Shown here in pieces: positions 1 to 10,521 of a DNA stretch of 64,000 bases (the stretch's first letter is position 1; every line of letters begins with the position of its first letter). The notes under the pieces were generated by a model, which saw only the letters and a list, made by a program, of their open reading frames with translations, had not been told where the DNA came from and searched no databases. Made by a program: the position numbers and the translations under genes. This DNA is from Hymenoscyphus infarciens (lineage: Eukaryota; Ascomycota; Leotiomycetes; Helotiales; Helotiaceae). The stretch lies in assembly GCA_001414345.1 (NCBI GenBank), contig LLCB01000351.1, positions 16,454 through 80,453 of the forward strand, given 5' to 3'.

Positions 1-1335
1 GACTTAGACACTTTATACTAAGGTTACTATAAGTACTCTTTACTTATTAGAAAGGTTTTAGTTACTAATATTTAATAGTCCTTATACTATACTATAGAAA
101 GTAAGACCTCTATCTAAACCTAGGTTTAGGTCTTCTTTAAAGCCTATCTAAAGAGTTTATAAGCGTCCTCTCCTAAGCCGGTTATAAGAGGTTACTAAGG
201 TAAGAAGCGTCTTTATAAAGAGGAGGTAGAGAAAGAGCTAATTTAGACTTCTTACGCTTAAAAGAGTAGAGAGGAGGATAATAAGTTAGAGAAAGGAGAG
301 GTAGCGTAGACTCTGTTTTAGTAGTAACTTAGTCTTAGTTTTTTACTTTATTAACTTTAAATATTCTTACTAGTTAGTATTTTATCTTTAGGTTTTTATT
401 ATAAGTTCTTTATTAAGAGTAACTAGAATTAGAGAATATTAATAGAGTTTTATAAATTAACTCTTTTATCTAATTCTTATCTAATTCTTATATATTAATC
501 TATTTAAAGAAGAGTTAAGATAGTTCTAGCTCTTCTAGATATTTAATATAAAAGTCTCTTAGATAATATAGTAAACCTTAAAAATTATTTATAGAATACT
601 AAATAGAATATAAATTATATCTAACCTATTTTACTTAGTATTATAGCTATCTTCTAAAAAGTCTACTACTAAGTATTTCTTATACCTTCTATTCTTATAT
701 ATCTTTAATAATATCTAGTAAAGGCTTTAAAGCCTCTTATCTTAGTAGAAGAGTGTTTAAATCCTTTAAAAGTATATTAGAAGTAAAAATATTATAAATT
801 AATAAACCTTTAAGAAGTTTTAGCTTATAGAAGTGTCTTATATATTCTAGTATTTTAAAAGGTTCTATCTATTATCTAGTAAGCTTTTAGCTAGAACGAT
901 TTATTTTAAGATTATTAATAGATAAGTAGACTTTATCTCTAACGTCTTAGTTAATAGCTCTTTAATACTAATTTATACTATCTTCTATTTTTTTCTAGGC
1001 TTTACTTATATTATCTTTAACTATCTCTTAAGTAGAGTCTATATATTAAGCTACTTTTACTACCTTATTATAGTTAAGTTATTTTTAGAGAATAGAAGTC
1101 TTTAGTATATTCTAGTCTTATAAAGTTTTTAGGTTAAGTCTAAACTTAAGCTAATAAGAGGTTATACTAATAAATAAGTATAGAAGTATTATTTATACTC
1201 TATTTATTAGAGAGATTAATTCGTTCTAGTTATCTTAATAGTATATTATAAAGAGCCTTAGTCTCTAATTAATATATTAGTTTATTATTTCTATCTATCT
1301 ATCTATCTATTTATAATATATAGTACTAAGCTTAA

Positions 1336-1447
1336 TATTACGGAAAAAGGGGGTCTCACCTAACCCCTTTTCTCTATATATATAGCAGAGTTTTTACCTC
1401 CTAAATTCAAGCTCCTTAGAGCGTTTTTAACCTAAAAATACGTTATA
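1336..1447 (+). repeat. Left LTR of the 881-bp TRIM-like element
   Basis: 112 bp, matched end to end by 2105-2216. Differences between the copies are mostly transitions (for example TAAC here against TGAC in the right copy), as expected from RIP. Confidence 0.85.
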
Positions 1448-2104
1448 GTTATAAGCCCGGTTTGTATATATAGTGTACTTTATACTTATAGTATACTCTT
1501 ATAACTTCTGCTTACGTATTTAACGTATTACAACGTATTCGGAACGCTCTCCGTTATTAGAGTTAGCGTAACTAACCTCTCGATGCTCACGTTCGACGAG
1601 TATTTAGAAGCTCTACTACGAGTATAGCTCTTCTCACTTCGAATACGAGACTTTCTTAACGAGCGTGAATAAGGACTCTTCTAATAAGCGTGGACGGGAC
1701 TCTTCTACGAGACTCTCTTAACTTCGAATATAGCGAAAGCCCTTCGCGGAAGGTATTACGAACCGGAAGCCTAGCGGCGCGCTAGCTCACTCTAAGAGGT
1801 GCTCGAAGATATATTCGAATTCGGAAGCCTAGTACTCTACGAAGCTGGCATATAAATACAACGCTAACTACGAGCTACTATATCTTACGAACGCTACCCG
1901 CTGTCTTTACTAAAATAAGAGAGGAAGTTAGACAGGATCTAGGAGTAGGACTTTACTCTTAAATGCTATAGAATCGCTATTTAGAAGTTTGAAGTAATAT
2001 ATATAGCTCTGTAGGTTTTCTCTATAGCAGGAATAGAGAGCGATATAGTTAAGAGGTTCTTTTACAATCTGGTCTAGGAAGCTGTCTCCTAGACCTAAGA
2101 GGTA

Positions 2105-2216
2105 TATTACGGAAAAAGGGGGTCTCACGTGACCCCTTTTCCCTGTATATATAGCAGAGTTTTCACCTCCTAAATTCAAGCTTCTTAGAGCGTTTTCAAC
2201 CCAAAAATACGTTATA
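2105..2216 (+). repeat. Right LTR of the 881-bp TRIM-like element
   Basis: 112 bp, partner of 1336-1447, followed directly by the second copy of the CTTAA target duplication. It keeps more G and C than the left copy. Confidence 0.85.
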
Positions 2217-2410
2217 CTTAAGCTTAATACTAATTATTTAATAAACTTTAGTTTAAAATAATAATATAAATTAAGGTTCTTAATTAGATATAATCGATTT
2301 AGAGTAGTAGTTAAAATAGTAAATCTATTAAATAAAGAGTTTAGCTAGTCTTTTAATTTTTATAGTTAAGTAGTAGAGTATTAATACTAAATCCTTTCTA
2401 AGTTAGTTAA

Positions 2411-2585
2411 TATAGTATAAGAGATAGATTATAGATTAGAAGCTTATAGCTAGGTCTAATAAAATACGTGAAAGTAATCTCTTATATAGTATAGTAATAA
2501 ACGTTTAAAGAGAAGAGGAGAGTGTAAAGCACTCTTATAACTATATATAGGTCTACTAGTATAGTCACGTGTCCTTCCTATAATA
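2411..2585. repeat. Left LTR of the 1440-bp element
   Basis: 175 bp, matching 3676-3850 over its whole length with mainly transition differences. Confidence 0.85.
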
Positions 2586-3169
2586 TACCTGTCTAAAAGA
2601 AAGGTTAGCTTCGAAGACTTAAAAAGGTAAAAGAAATAAAAGAAAGAAATAAATAAAGCTATAACTTGTCTTCTAGTTCTTAAGTAAGCTTCCTCTAAGT
2701 TATAGCTAGCTTTAGAGGTTATATACTCTAGCTAGCGTCTATATAGCTACGTCTTATTAAGCTGTAATATTACTCGACTTCTAGCTATAAGTAAGTTCTC
2801 TCTAAGTTATAGCTGGCTTTAGAGGTCGTATACCCTAGCTAGCGTTATATATAATAGTATTCCTTCTCTTCCTTTCCTTTAAGATACTTAAGAGTGCTTT
2901 AAACTATACGTAACACTAGTGTGTATTCCTAGCCTATACTACGTCTTAGAGAGATATATTAATATACGAAGTAAGAATTTAGTAAGATATTACTAGATAT
3001 ATAGTCGGTAGATATACGAAATCATTAGAATAGCTATTACTATAGTAATATAAGGAATACTAAAAGAGGAGAGAAGAGGAGATAAAACCAAGTCTCGGAG
3101 GTCGATATTAGAGCGGAGGCGTAAGTAGACAAGGCTAGAAAGAGGATTAAGAACTTAGATAAAGGATCG

Positions 3170-3425
3170 AGGACTCGAGACTTAAGAGATCGAAGAGAGT
3201 ATATATATTAAGAGATTAAAGAGAGTATACTCGAAAGATTAAAGAGGGATTACTCGAGAGATCGTATTAAGAGATCGAAGAGAGTATACTTAAACGATTA
3301 AAGAGAGGTTACTCGAGAGATCGAAGAGAGTTTACTCGAAAGATCGAAGAGTATATATAAGTTAAGAGTATATATATATTAAGAGATCGAAGAGGGGTTA
3401 CTCGAAAGGTCGTAGAGAGAAGAGA
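3170..3425. repeat. Degenerate minisatellite inside the 1440-bp element
   Basis: Imperfect tandem copies of a unit built from AGAGATCGAAGAGAGT and TACTCGAAAG words, with repeat lengths of roughly 20-45 bp. It is noncoding and purine-rich on the plus strand. Confidence 0.65.
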
Positions 3426-3675
3426 GGTATCCTTCGTCTTTCTCACTAACTTACCGAAGATCTAGAAAACAGTTATACTTATTACTAGACAGTGTATATA
3501 CTAATAGCTAGATTCTAATCAAGTATTCGAATTATAAGATTAGAAAGCGAATAAGAGAGAGAGAGAGGTATCGGTTATAATATAGTTTAGCAGAAGGCGA
3601 TTTTAGTAAGCGGGGTCGATTTTAGTAAATAAGGTCGATTTAGAGAGATTACTAGATTTTAGAGTATTACTACTA

Positions 3676-3850
3676 TATAGTATAAGAGACAGATTATAGA
3701 TCAGAAGCTTATAGCTAGACTCGATGAAATATATAAAAGTAATCTCTTATATAGTGTAGTAATAAACGTCTAAAGAGAAGAGGAGAGTACGAAGCACTCT
3801 CGTAACTATATACAGGTCTACTAGTATAGTTACGTGTCCTTCCCGCAACA
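3676..3850. repeat. Right LTR of the 1440-bp element
   Basis: 175 bp, less RIP-mutated than its partner at 2411-2585. It ends in CAACA and is followed by the GTTAA duplication. Confidence 0.85.
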
Positions 3851-4479
3851 GTTAATAGATACTAATATAGTATTAAATCTTTGTTTATCTTTTAAGAATA
3901 ATTTAAAGTCTATATATAAATATTATATAAGATAGTTAAGTACTAGAAGAGAGTAAAGAAACTCTTATTACTTAGTCTATTAAGAATAAGAGTATTTATA
4001 GACTTAATAATTTACTATATACTTCTTATAGTCTAAACCTAGTCTAATCTAGTAGTAGTATTATACTAATAACTAGTAAGTCTTTTTTATATTTAAGTAA
4101 GTACTAGATACTTAGTTATAGACTTTTTAGATTAGCTTTATATAGAGTTTAGTATTCCTTTATATATAAAGTTAATTTTTAAAAAGAAGTAAATTATCTA
4201 GTAAAATAGAGTATCTATTTAGAAGTTTATAACGTTCTTTTTAAAAAGAGTATAGATTATCTTCTTTTAACTTTTAAATTATATTTAAACTTATTCTTAG
4301 AATAATATCTAACTAAATTATATTAAGAGATATAGACTATTCTTATAAAAAGGTTTAAGTAAGTTTAGTATTAATTTAGAAGTCTAAATAATTAAGTCTT
4401 AAAAGAGTATATAAGTAGCTGTCTAACTTAGCTTAATTATAAGTTTTTAGGTCTTATTTATATTAGATTAATATATTAA

Positions 4480-4720
4480 CTTTTTAATTACTCTTCTTAG
4501 ATATAAATTAGATCTAAAAGTTAAAGTCTAATAAAAACTCTATCTATTAGACTTACTTAGCTATAAGTAGCTTAGTTATTATAAAATATTCTAATAATCT
4601 ATAGTCTAAATAGATATTAATATACTTCTAATATAATATAAGTTTAAGATACTATTTCTTAAAAGCTTTTACAATAGTAGATAGCTCTTTATTATAGATT
4701 TTCTAGTTTAATTTATAACT
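4480..4720 (-). pseudogene. RNase H domain relic of the gypsy pol
   Basis: On the minus strand the words KIYNKEL and then, about 35-40 codons on, LEYFITTK follow each other at the spacing usual for the RNase H part of Ty3/gypsy polyproteins. In-frame stops interrupt them, often where Trp or Gln would be expected, as RIP predicts. It belongs to the host element of the nest and lies downstream of the reverse transcriptase relic. Confidence 0.75.
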
Positions 4721-5039
4721 AACTAAGATATATAAGTAGAACCTAATAAGATACTAAAAGCTATTATATTATTTTAAGAATATATCTACTATTACTCCTT
4801 TTAAGAAGTCTATTTCTAGCTTTATATTATAATTAGAGTTAAAGTAGTATAAGGTTTAAATTATAAGTAGCGTAGTCTTTAGTACTTTAAAAGCTTCTTT
4901 ATATTTAGATATCTATATAAATAGCTCTATAAGGTATATTATTATAGTTAAGAGTTTAGCGATTTTAATATAACCTTTAATAAATTATTTATAAAATCCT
5001 ATAAATCTTAGATAAGACTTTATATCTATTATAGTATTA

Positions 5040-5420
5040 GATTAGACCTAGTTTTATAAAGGCTTTACTTTTTTAAAGTTAATTTTTAGTCTTTTTATAG
5101 TTAAGATAAATCTTAAGTATTTAACTCTAGTAATACTAAATTTACTTTTCTTAATATCTACTTAATGTCTTACTTCTAAGAGCTAATTTAGAACCTTTTT
5201 AACCTATTTCTTATATTCTTTAATAGTGTTTAAATAAATTAAAATATTATCTAAGTAAGTAATATAAAAGTTATTTAAATAGTTAATTAAGACGTTGTTT
5301 ATATAATATTACTAAGTAGTAAGGCTATTATAGAGTCTAAAAGAGAGGATCTTATACTTATATATACTATACCTAGTTCTAAATATAGTTATCTCTTCTA
5401 ATTTAAAGTCTATTCAAATA
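5040..5420 (-). pseudogene. Reverse transcriptase domain relic of the gypsy pol
   Basis: The minus strand reads FRTRY (near 5385), then YINNVL and YLDNILIY (near 5230-5275), followed by VDIKKSKF and VKYLRF. These are conserved blocks of the Ty3/gypsy reverse transcriptase in the correct order. The catalytic box reads YLDN, so the second acidic residue is lost through a G-to-A change, and stops occur throughout. The copy is inactive. Confidence 0.85.
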
Positions 5421-6653
5421 TAATAAAAAGCTTATTTTATATCTAATTTAGTAAAGATTTTAGTTATTCTTATCTTAAAAAGGAGTTTATTAATATAAGA
5501 GATTATTTTAGATTAAAGTATTTAGCTTCTTATAATTAATATAGAACTATAACTTATTACTATTAGCTTTTTTAATAAAGAGTACTAAAGAGATAAAAGA
5601 ACTATTACTTTTAATAATAAACCTCTTATCTAAGTTCTTTATAAGATACTTCTTTATAGCTTTAAGCTTTATAGTTAACTATTAATATAGAGATAAAAAG
5701 GAGTTAAGAAGTAGTTTATTTAAAGTAATCTTATAGTTATATTTATAATAAGAAGAGAGCTTATTAGAAGCTACTTTTAAGAATACGTCTTTATAAGAAG
5801 AATAATATTTTAGGAGTTAAGCTTATATTAGAGCTCTTATATTATTATTATCTTAAAAAGAGGCTAATCTTTTATTAATAATCTAATCTAGCTTATAGAT
5901 ACTAGTTATATAGAATTCTAAGTTAGGTTTTTTTATATTAAAATATATAGTATTTATACTTATTTTACTAATAAAAGAGTATAAAGTCTAACCTTTTAAG
6001 GCTATACTAGTAGTTTATAGAGGCTTTAGACTAGAGTTAGATATTAAAATTTTAAGAAGTAATAACTTAGCTATATTTATAAGTCTACTCTTTTTATATC
6101 TTTCTTATTAATAGATTATATATTCTCTTTGATTTATATCTAACTAGTAATTTAAAATAAGTTTCTAGTTCTAGCTAGAAAGTAAAAGTAAAATCTTCTT
6201 ACTAAAGTAGAGAGTTAGAAAGTAGTTAGCTAGTTAAGTAATCTAGTTTTTTAAAAGGTTAAGAAGAACTTTAAAATAGTTTAACTACTTATTACTAATA
6301 ATTAAGTCTTATTATCTAAGGTCTAAGATAATAAAAAGGTAGTTATAAATATAACGTTTATCTATATTTAAATATAGTTATATAAACTAAGTTATCTAGC
6401 TTTTAATACTATTATTATATCTATAAATAGATACTATATATAGTAATTTCTAAATCTTTAAACCTATTACTTTAAATAAGTATAAAGCTAGAAGTTAATT
6501 TAAAAATAAGTACTTATTTACTCTTATATCTACTAAAGCTTATATTTTAATACTATATTCTTCTATACTAAGAGTAGTATTTATAAGGAACTATTTTCCT
6601 TTTATAAGCTTAGAAGGTTAAGTTTAGCTAGATTATATTTATATAAGTCTAAG

Positions 6654-7017
6654 TATGACGGCATACCGTCTTATATAGCCGAGATTATATAGTATATGCC
6701 GTATATACAAGGTTTCAGTAGTTGTTGTTTTATATTATCTAATTTAGGAAGGTTACGTACGTTCGTACGTCCGTCTAGACTTTCGGACATACTTCGTAGA
6801 GTTCAGGCTTTTATATTAGCCGACGTATGTCGTTGTTTAGTTTCGTATCTCTTTTTATATTATCTGAAACCTTTTATATATAGACGTTTATGTTTAGTAT
6901 AGTAGAGAGATAGTTATTATTTTCTTCTATATTAGAGCCTAGTATCTATATACGTTATTCTACTATACGTACTCCTATATACCTCTACTATAGTTATATA
7001 TATTTCGTACTATTATA
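6654..7017 (+). repeat. 5' LTR of the 3.7-kb element (heavily RIP-mutated)
   Basis: 364 bp, equal in length to 9990-10353. It starts TATGACGG where the partner has TGTGACGG, and ends TATTATA where the partner has CGTTACA. Confidence 0.85.
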
Positions 7018-7340
7018 TAAAAATAATAACTATTCTTCGCTAGTAATAGTCTTAATAATATCTCTTTTAAGCTTATTACTACTCTTTATTTAGAAGTTGA
7101 TTCACTCTCGATTTAGAATATTATAATAGTATTCTTAAATAGCTAGGTAATTAGAGACTATCTAGATAGCTAGTAATACTAGGGTTTAGTATCTATATAA
7201 ATAGCTAGTAAAAATCGTATTTCAGTATACGTTAAGGGATTAGAATATACTAAGTGTTTCTAAGAGTCTTAATAACCCTAGATTCAGTGAATAAGTCGAC
7301 TTATAATAGTTATCTAGAAGGCTTCTAAATCTAACCTTAC

Positions 7341-7356
7341 NCCCCCCCCCCCCCCC
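7341..7356. other. Assembly gap/join: one N followed by 15 C
   Basis: The only ambiguous base in the window, directly followed by a C homopolymer. Sequence to the left is strongly RIP-mutated while sequence to the right keeps many C and G, so two reads or two element copies may have been joined here. Confidence 0.8.
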
Positions 7357-7739
7357 TAGTTCCGCCATAAGGCTTTGAACGACCTTCTAGAGCCACCCCC
7401 CTTTTTAAAAGACAACCCTCTAAACCATCTCCAACCCGACCTGTAACTATATATCAAGACCTAGAAGATCCTAACGAAACGATAAGTAAGACTTCTTAAA
7501 TGTAGACGATATATAGATAATATACAGACGAGATAGTAGTATATAAAGGACGAAACGATTGATTAGTAGAGAGATAGAGAACAAAATTATAAGCGAACTT
7601 CGAAGTCAAAAATCTTACCTCCGAACCCTCACCAATCTAACCCTCTTTTAAACCTTCGTTCGAACCCTCCTTTACTTTTAAGCCCTAATTCAGACCTCTT
7701 TCAGCCAAGGGCAGCTACTCCTAATGCCTTCCTACTACT

Positions 7740-9560
7740 TCCTAACCCTCGAATCAGATACAAATCAGTTAAAATACGCTTTCCTTTAAGACAAAACTTA
7801 GAAGCGAGCTCTTAGCTAAGTTATCGCTATATTTAATCCTAACCGAACATCATCCAACTCTACTCTAAACTTTTCCTTCGAAAATACCTCTACTAACGAA
7901 CATTAAAAAGACTACAGTTACAAACCGAGTCCCCGCTAGTATAAAGGTTAAAAGAGAAGGAAGTAGAATTAAGAAGAAGATTACACTAAAGAAACATTCG
8001 CTTTTCAAGTACAGCTATACTTAGAGAGAATAGGAACAGTTCTTTCATATATAGGACAAGATTATACCTCAGCTCTAAAACCCGTCTACTACTTTTAAGA
8101 GACACTAGAATTATAACTACTAAAATAGTAAACGATCTTTTAGCTATAGATAAGGAGATACGCTAAAACGCTAAGTTTTACTTATAATCAGCACTCCGGT
8201 TTAAAAGAATACCCCTCCATCCTTGTCCAGTTCAGCTCCGAACTCCCTACGATCTAACAGCAACTCTTTCTTCGAAATTAGAAGATGACAATTAAGTCCT
8301 TAAGTACCTTAAAGGGAACGAGGTAGCCTACAAGCCTAAACAACACAGTTTCATATAACTACACACCTATATCTAAACTTAGATACTATTATACCTAAAA
8401 CTATACCCCTTTTTATTGTCCTAAACTTTAGATAGCGAAACTCTAACAACTTTAGTAACAAAATCCTTTAACTAGCTAAAACCCTACTAACTCTAGTAAG
8501 GAGTCTTTCTCTCTTTATTACTTTCTTTCACTTCTAGCTAGACCTAGAAGTTTTATTTAAATTCGAATCAGATGTAAATTAGTATACCCTTAAAGTAAAC
8601 TCTTAGCTAAGATATCACTGTTACCTATAACGTTACCTCTTAATATTCGCTTCTAACTCTACTTTAAATTCACCTTTAAGTTTTAAATTCTTTTTCTCTA
8701 ACCTACTAGACAGATCAGACTATACCCCTTTTTTTTATTGTTCTAAACTTCGGATAGCGTTTTCAACATTTAATAACAACTCTTTTAACTAGCTAAAACC
8801 ACCCCTTTTATTGTCCCTGGTTACTTAGACAACTCAATAAACTTCGGTAACAACTTTGCTTTTGAACTAGCCAGAACTACTCCTTTTGTTGTCCTAAACA
8901 TTAGACAACAATTTCAATTTTAACTTTAGTAATAACTTCGCTTTTAACCAGCTAAAACCCTACTAACTCTAATTAGAGTCTTATAGTCTTTATATTCTTT
9001 CTTACTTTTATTACTTTCTTTCACTTCTAGCCAGGCTAGAAGTTCTTTTTTATCTAAATTCGACTCAGATACGAATTAGTATACTCTTAAAAGGATAGTA
9101 ACCTCTTAGCTAAGTTATTACTACCTACGACATTTCCGACTTCACTCTAAGTCCCCGCCGACCTTAGTTTAAACGAACTTATACTTTTTTTTTTTTTTAA
9201 ATTTAAATTAAATACTAATTAGTATACTCTTAAAAAGATAGTAACCTCTTAGCTAAGTTATTACTATCTATAATATTATTGACTTTTCGTTTCTAACTTT
9301 ATGTTTTTAAATTCTTTGAATTAGATGTGAATTAGTACGCTCTTGAAGTAAGCTCTTAATTAAGTTATTACTACCTCTTAACTAAACAACCTCTAACTCT
9401 ACTCTAAATTTGCTTCTAACTTTATTTTAAACTTTTTCTTTCCTACTTTCTTTTACTTCTAGTAGAGCTAGAAGTTCTCTTTATTTAAATTTAAATTAAA
9501 TGTGAATTAGTATGCTTTTAAAGTGAGCTCTTAACTGAGTTATTACTGTCTCTTAACTAA
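7740..9560. repeat. Diverged internal repeats of the 3.7-kb element
   Basis: A module containing TCAGATAC/TCAGATGT-like words, GAATTAGTATA-like words and CTCTTAGCTAAGTTATTAC-like words recurs near 7755, 8565, 9065, 9215, 9310 and 9500. Around it, CTAGACCTAGAAGTT-like and AACTAGCTAAAACCC-like words also recur. It is noncoding in all frames that I followed. Confidence 0.65.
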
Positions 9561-9977
9561 ACGACTTCTAACTCTACTCTAAACTTTTGAATTCAACTTT
9601 TAAACTTTTTCTGATTTTACTTTGAACTTTTAAACTTTAAACTTTGAACTTTGAACTTTCTCCGACTGCTAGACGGATCGGACTACACTCTTTTAGCGGA
9701 TGTGAATGTTTGTTTTGATATTGAAGGATTAGAAATGAAGTCTCTATTTTGTAAGCATCTACGAATTGGGTCGGTTACGATTTAGAACCTATCTCGACAT
9801 CTTGTCTCGCTTATGACAAATTTTAACTAAACAAAGTATCTTCGAACCTAGGTTAGCTACGATTTAGACCCTAATCTACCTTTTCGCTTACGATAAATAC
9901 GACAAATGTAATAACTTACGCCATCCCGATTCAGCCCTGAACGATAAGATAGACAGACTCGAGGACGAGTCTTTTTT

Positions 9978-9989
9978 AAGAGAGGGGGA
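9978..9989 (+). other. Polypurine tract of the 3.7-kb LTR element
   Basis: AAGAGAGGGGGA lies immediately upstream of the 3' LTR, the position used to prime plus-strand DNA synthesis in LTR retrotransposons. It fixes the element's orientation. Confidence 0.75.
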
Positions 9990-10353
9990 TGTGACGGTAT
10001 GCTGTCCTGTATAGCCGAGATTATATAGTATATGCCGTACATACAAGGTTTTAGTAGTTATTGTTTTACATTATCTAATTTAGGAAGGTTACGTACGTCT
10101 ATACGTCTGTCTAGACTTTCGGACGTACTTCGTAGGGTTCGGGCTTTTGTATTAGCCAACGTATGTCGTTGTTCGGTTTCGTACCCCTTTTTATATTATC
10201 CGAAACCTCTTATATATAGACGTTCATGTTCAGTACAGTAGAGGGACAGTTATTGTTTTCTTCTGTATTAGAGCCTAGTATCTACATACGTCATTCTACC
10301 ATACGTACTCCCATATGCCTCTACTGTAGTTGTGTGTATTTCGTGCCGTTACA
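9990..10353 (+). repeat. 3' LTR of the 3.7-kb element (lightly mutated)
   Basis: 364 bp with intact TG...CA ends and the inverted-looking tips TGTGACGG and CCGTTACA. It lies directly after a polypurine tract. It is the best-preserved LTR of the family in the window and a reference for the copies near 12157, 13672 and 63592. Confidence 0.88.
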
Positions 10354-10479
10354 CTAAGAAGGTATTTTTACCTAAGCTTCTTTATTTTCCTTTTAACTTA
10401 GGTTAAAGTTAGAGTACTCTTTAGTTTCTTATTCTTTCTTAAGTTAATTATCTATTTTATTAATGCTAGGTAGATTAGA

Positions 10480-10521
10480 ATAGTTAGGCTTAATATATCT
10501 AGGTTTTCTATAATTATAATA
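10480..10521 (-). pseudogene. CCHC zinc-knuckle relic of the gypsy gag
   Basis: The minus strand reads YYNYRKPRYIKPNY. With Tyr at each of the four metal-ligand positions, its spacing is that of a C-x2-C-x4-H-x4-C retroviral-type knuckle. Cys (TGY) and His (CAY) codons both become Tyr (TAY) through RIP-type transitions. The position, upstream of the pol relic and interrupted by the 3.7-kb insertion, fits the gag end of the host element. Confidence 0.7.

Larger units (their letters stand above)
1336..2216 (+). mobile_element. Miniature LTR element (TRIM-like), 881 bp, TSD CTTAA
   Basis: Two 112-bp direct repeats (1336-1447 and 2105-2216) bound a 657-bp interior. The flanks carry an exact 5-bp target duplication, CTTAA at 1331-1335 and again at 2217-2221. 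The termini read TATTACGG and CGTTATA, which fit TGT...ACA LTR ends after RIP. The interior has no coding capacity for gag or pol, which with the small size matches terminal-repeat retrotransposons in miniature. The plus orientation is a weak inference from a short purine run (AAGAGG) just before the right LTR. Confidence 0.85.
2411..3850. mobile_element. Short non-autonomous LTR element, 1440 bp, TSD GTTAA
   Basis: Two 175-bp direct repeats (2411-2585 and 3676-3850) bound a 1090-bp interior without a gag or pol frame. GTTAA at 2406-2410 recurs at 3851-3855 as a target duplication. The left LTR ends CCTATAATA where the right one ends CCCGCAACA, a typical RIP series. The interior contains two copies of a roughly 55-bp module (about 2684-2738 and 2791-2845) and a minisatellite (about 3170-3425). 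It is inserted in the pol part of the surrounding gypsy relic. Orientation could not be decided. Confidence 0.85.
6654..10353 (+). mobile_element. Non-autonomous LTR retrotransposon, 3.7 kb, TSD CTAAG
   Basis: Two 364-bp LTRs (6654-7017 and 9990-10353) enclose 2972 bp. CTAAG at 6649-6653 recurs at 10354-10358. The right LTR begins TGTGACGG and ends CCGTTACA, and is preceded by a polypurine tract (9978-9989), which sets the plus orientation. The interior has no gag or pol; instead it holds several diverged copies of a module (see 7740-9560). The first part of the interior (about 7020-7260) is inversely homologous to 12157-11940, next to the LTR of the minus-strand gypsy host. The element therefore looks like a non-autonomous derivative of the same family, inserted in opposite orientation between gag and pol. 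An N plus 15 C at 7341-7356 marks an assembly join. Confidence 0.85.

Noticed and set aside
1928..2179. 83-codon minus-strand open frame
   Set aside because: Spans the junction of the TRIM interior and its right LTR; no motif.
6696..6902. Open frame of 68 codons in the 5' LTR, similar to one at 10032-10241
   Set aside because: Both lie inside the paired 364-bp LTRs; the similarity is LTR identity, not protein conservation.
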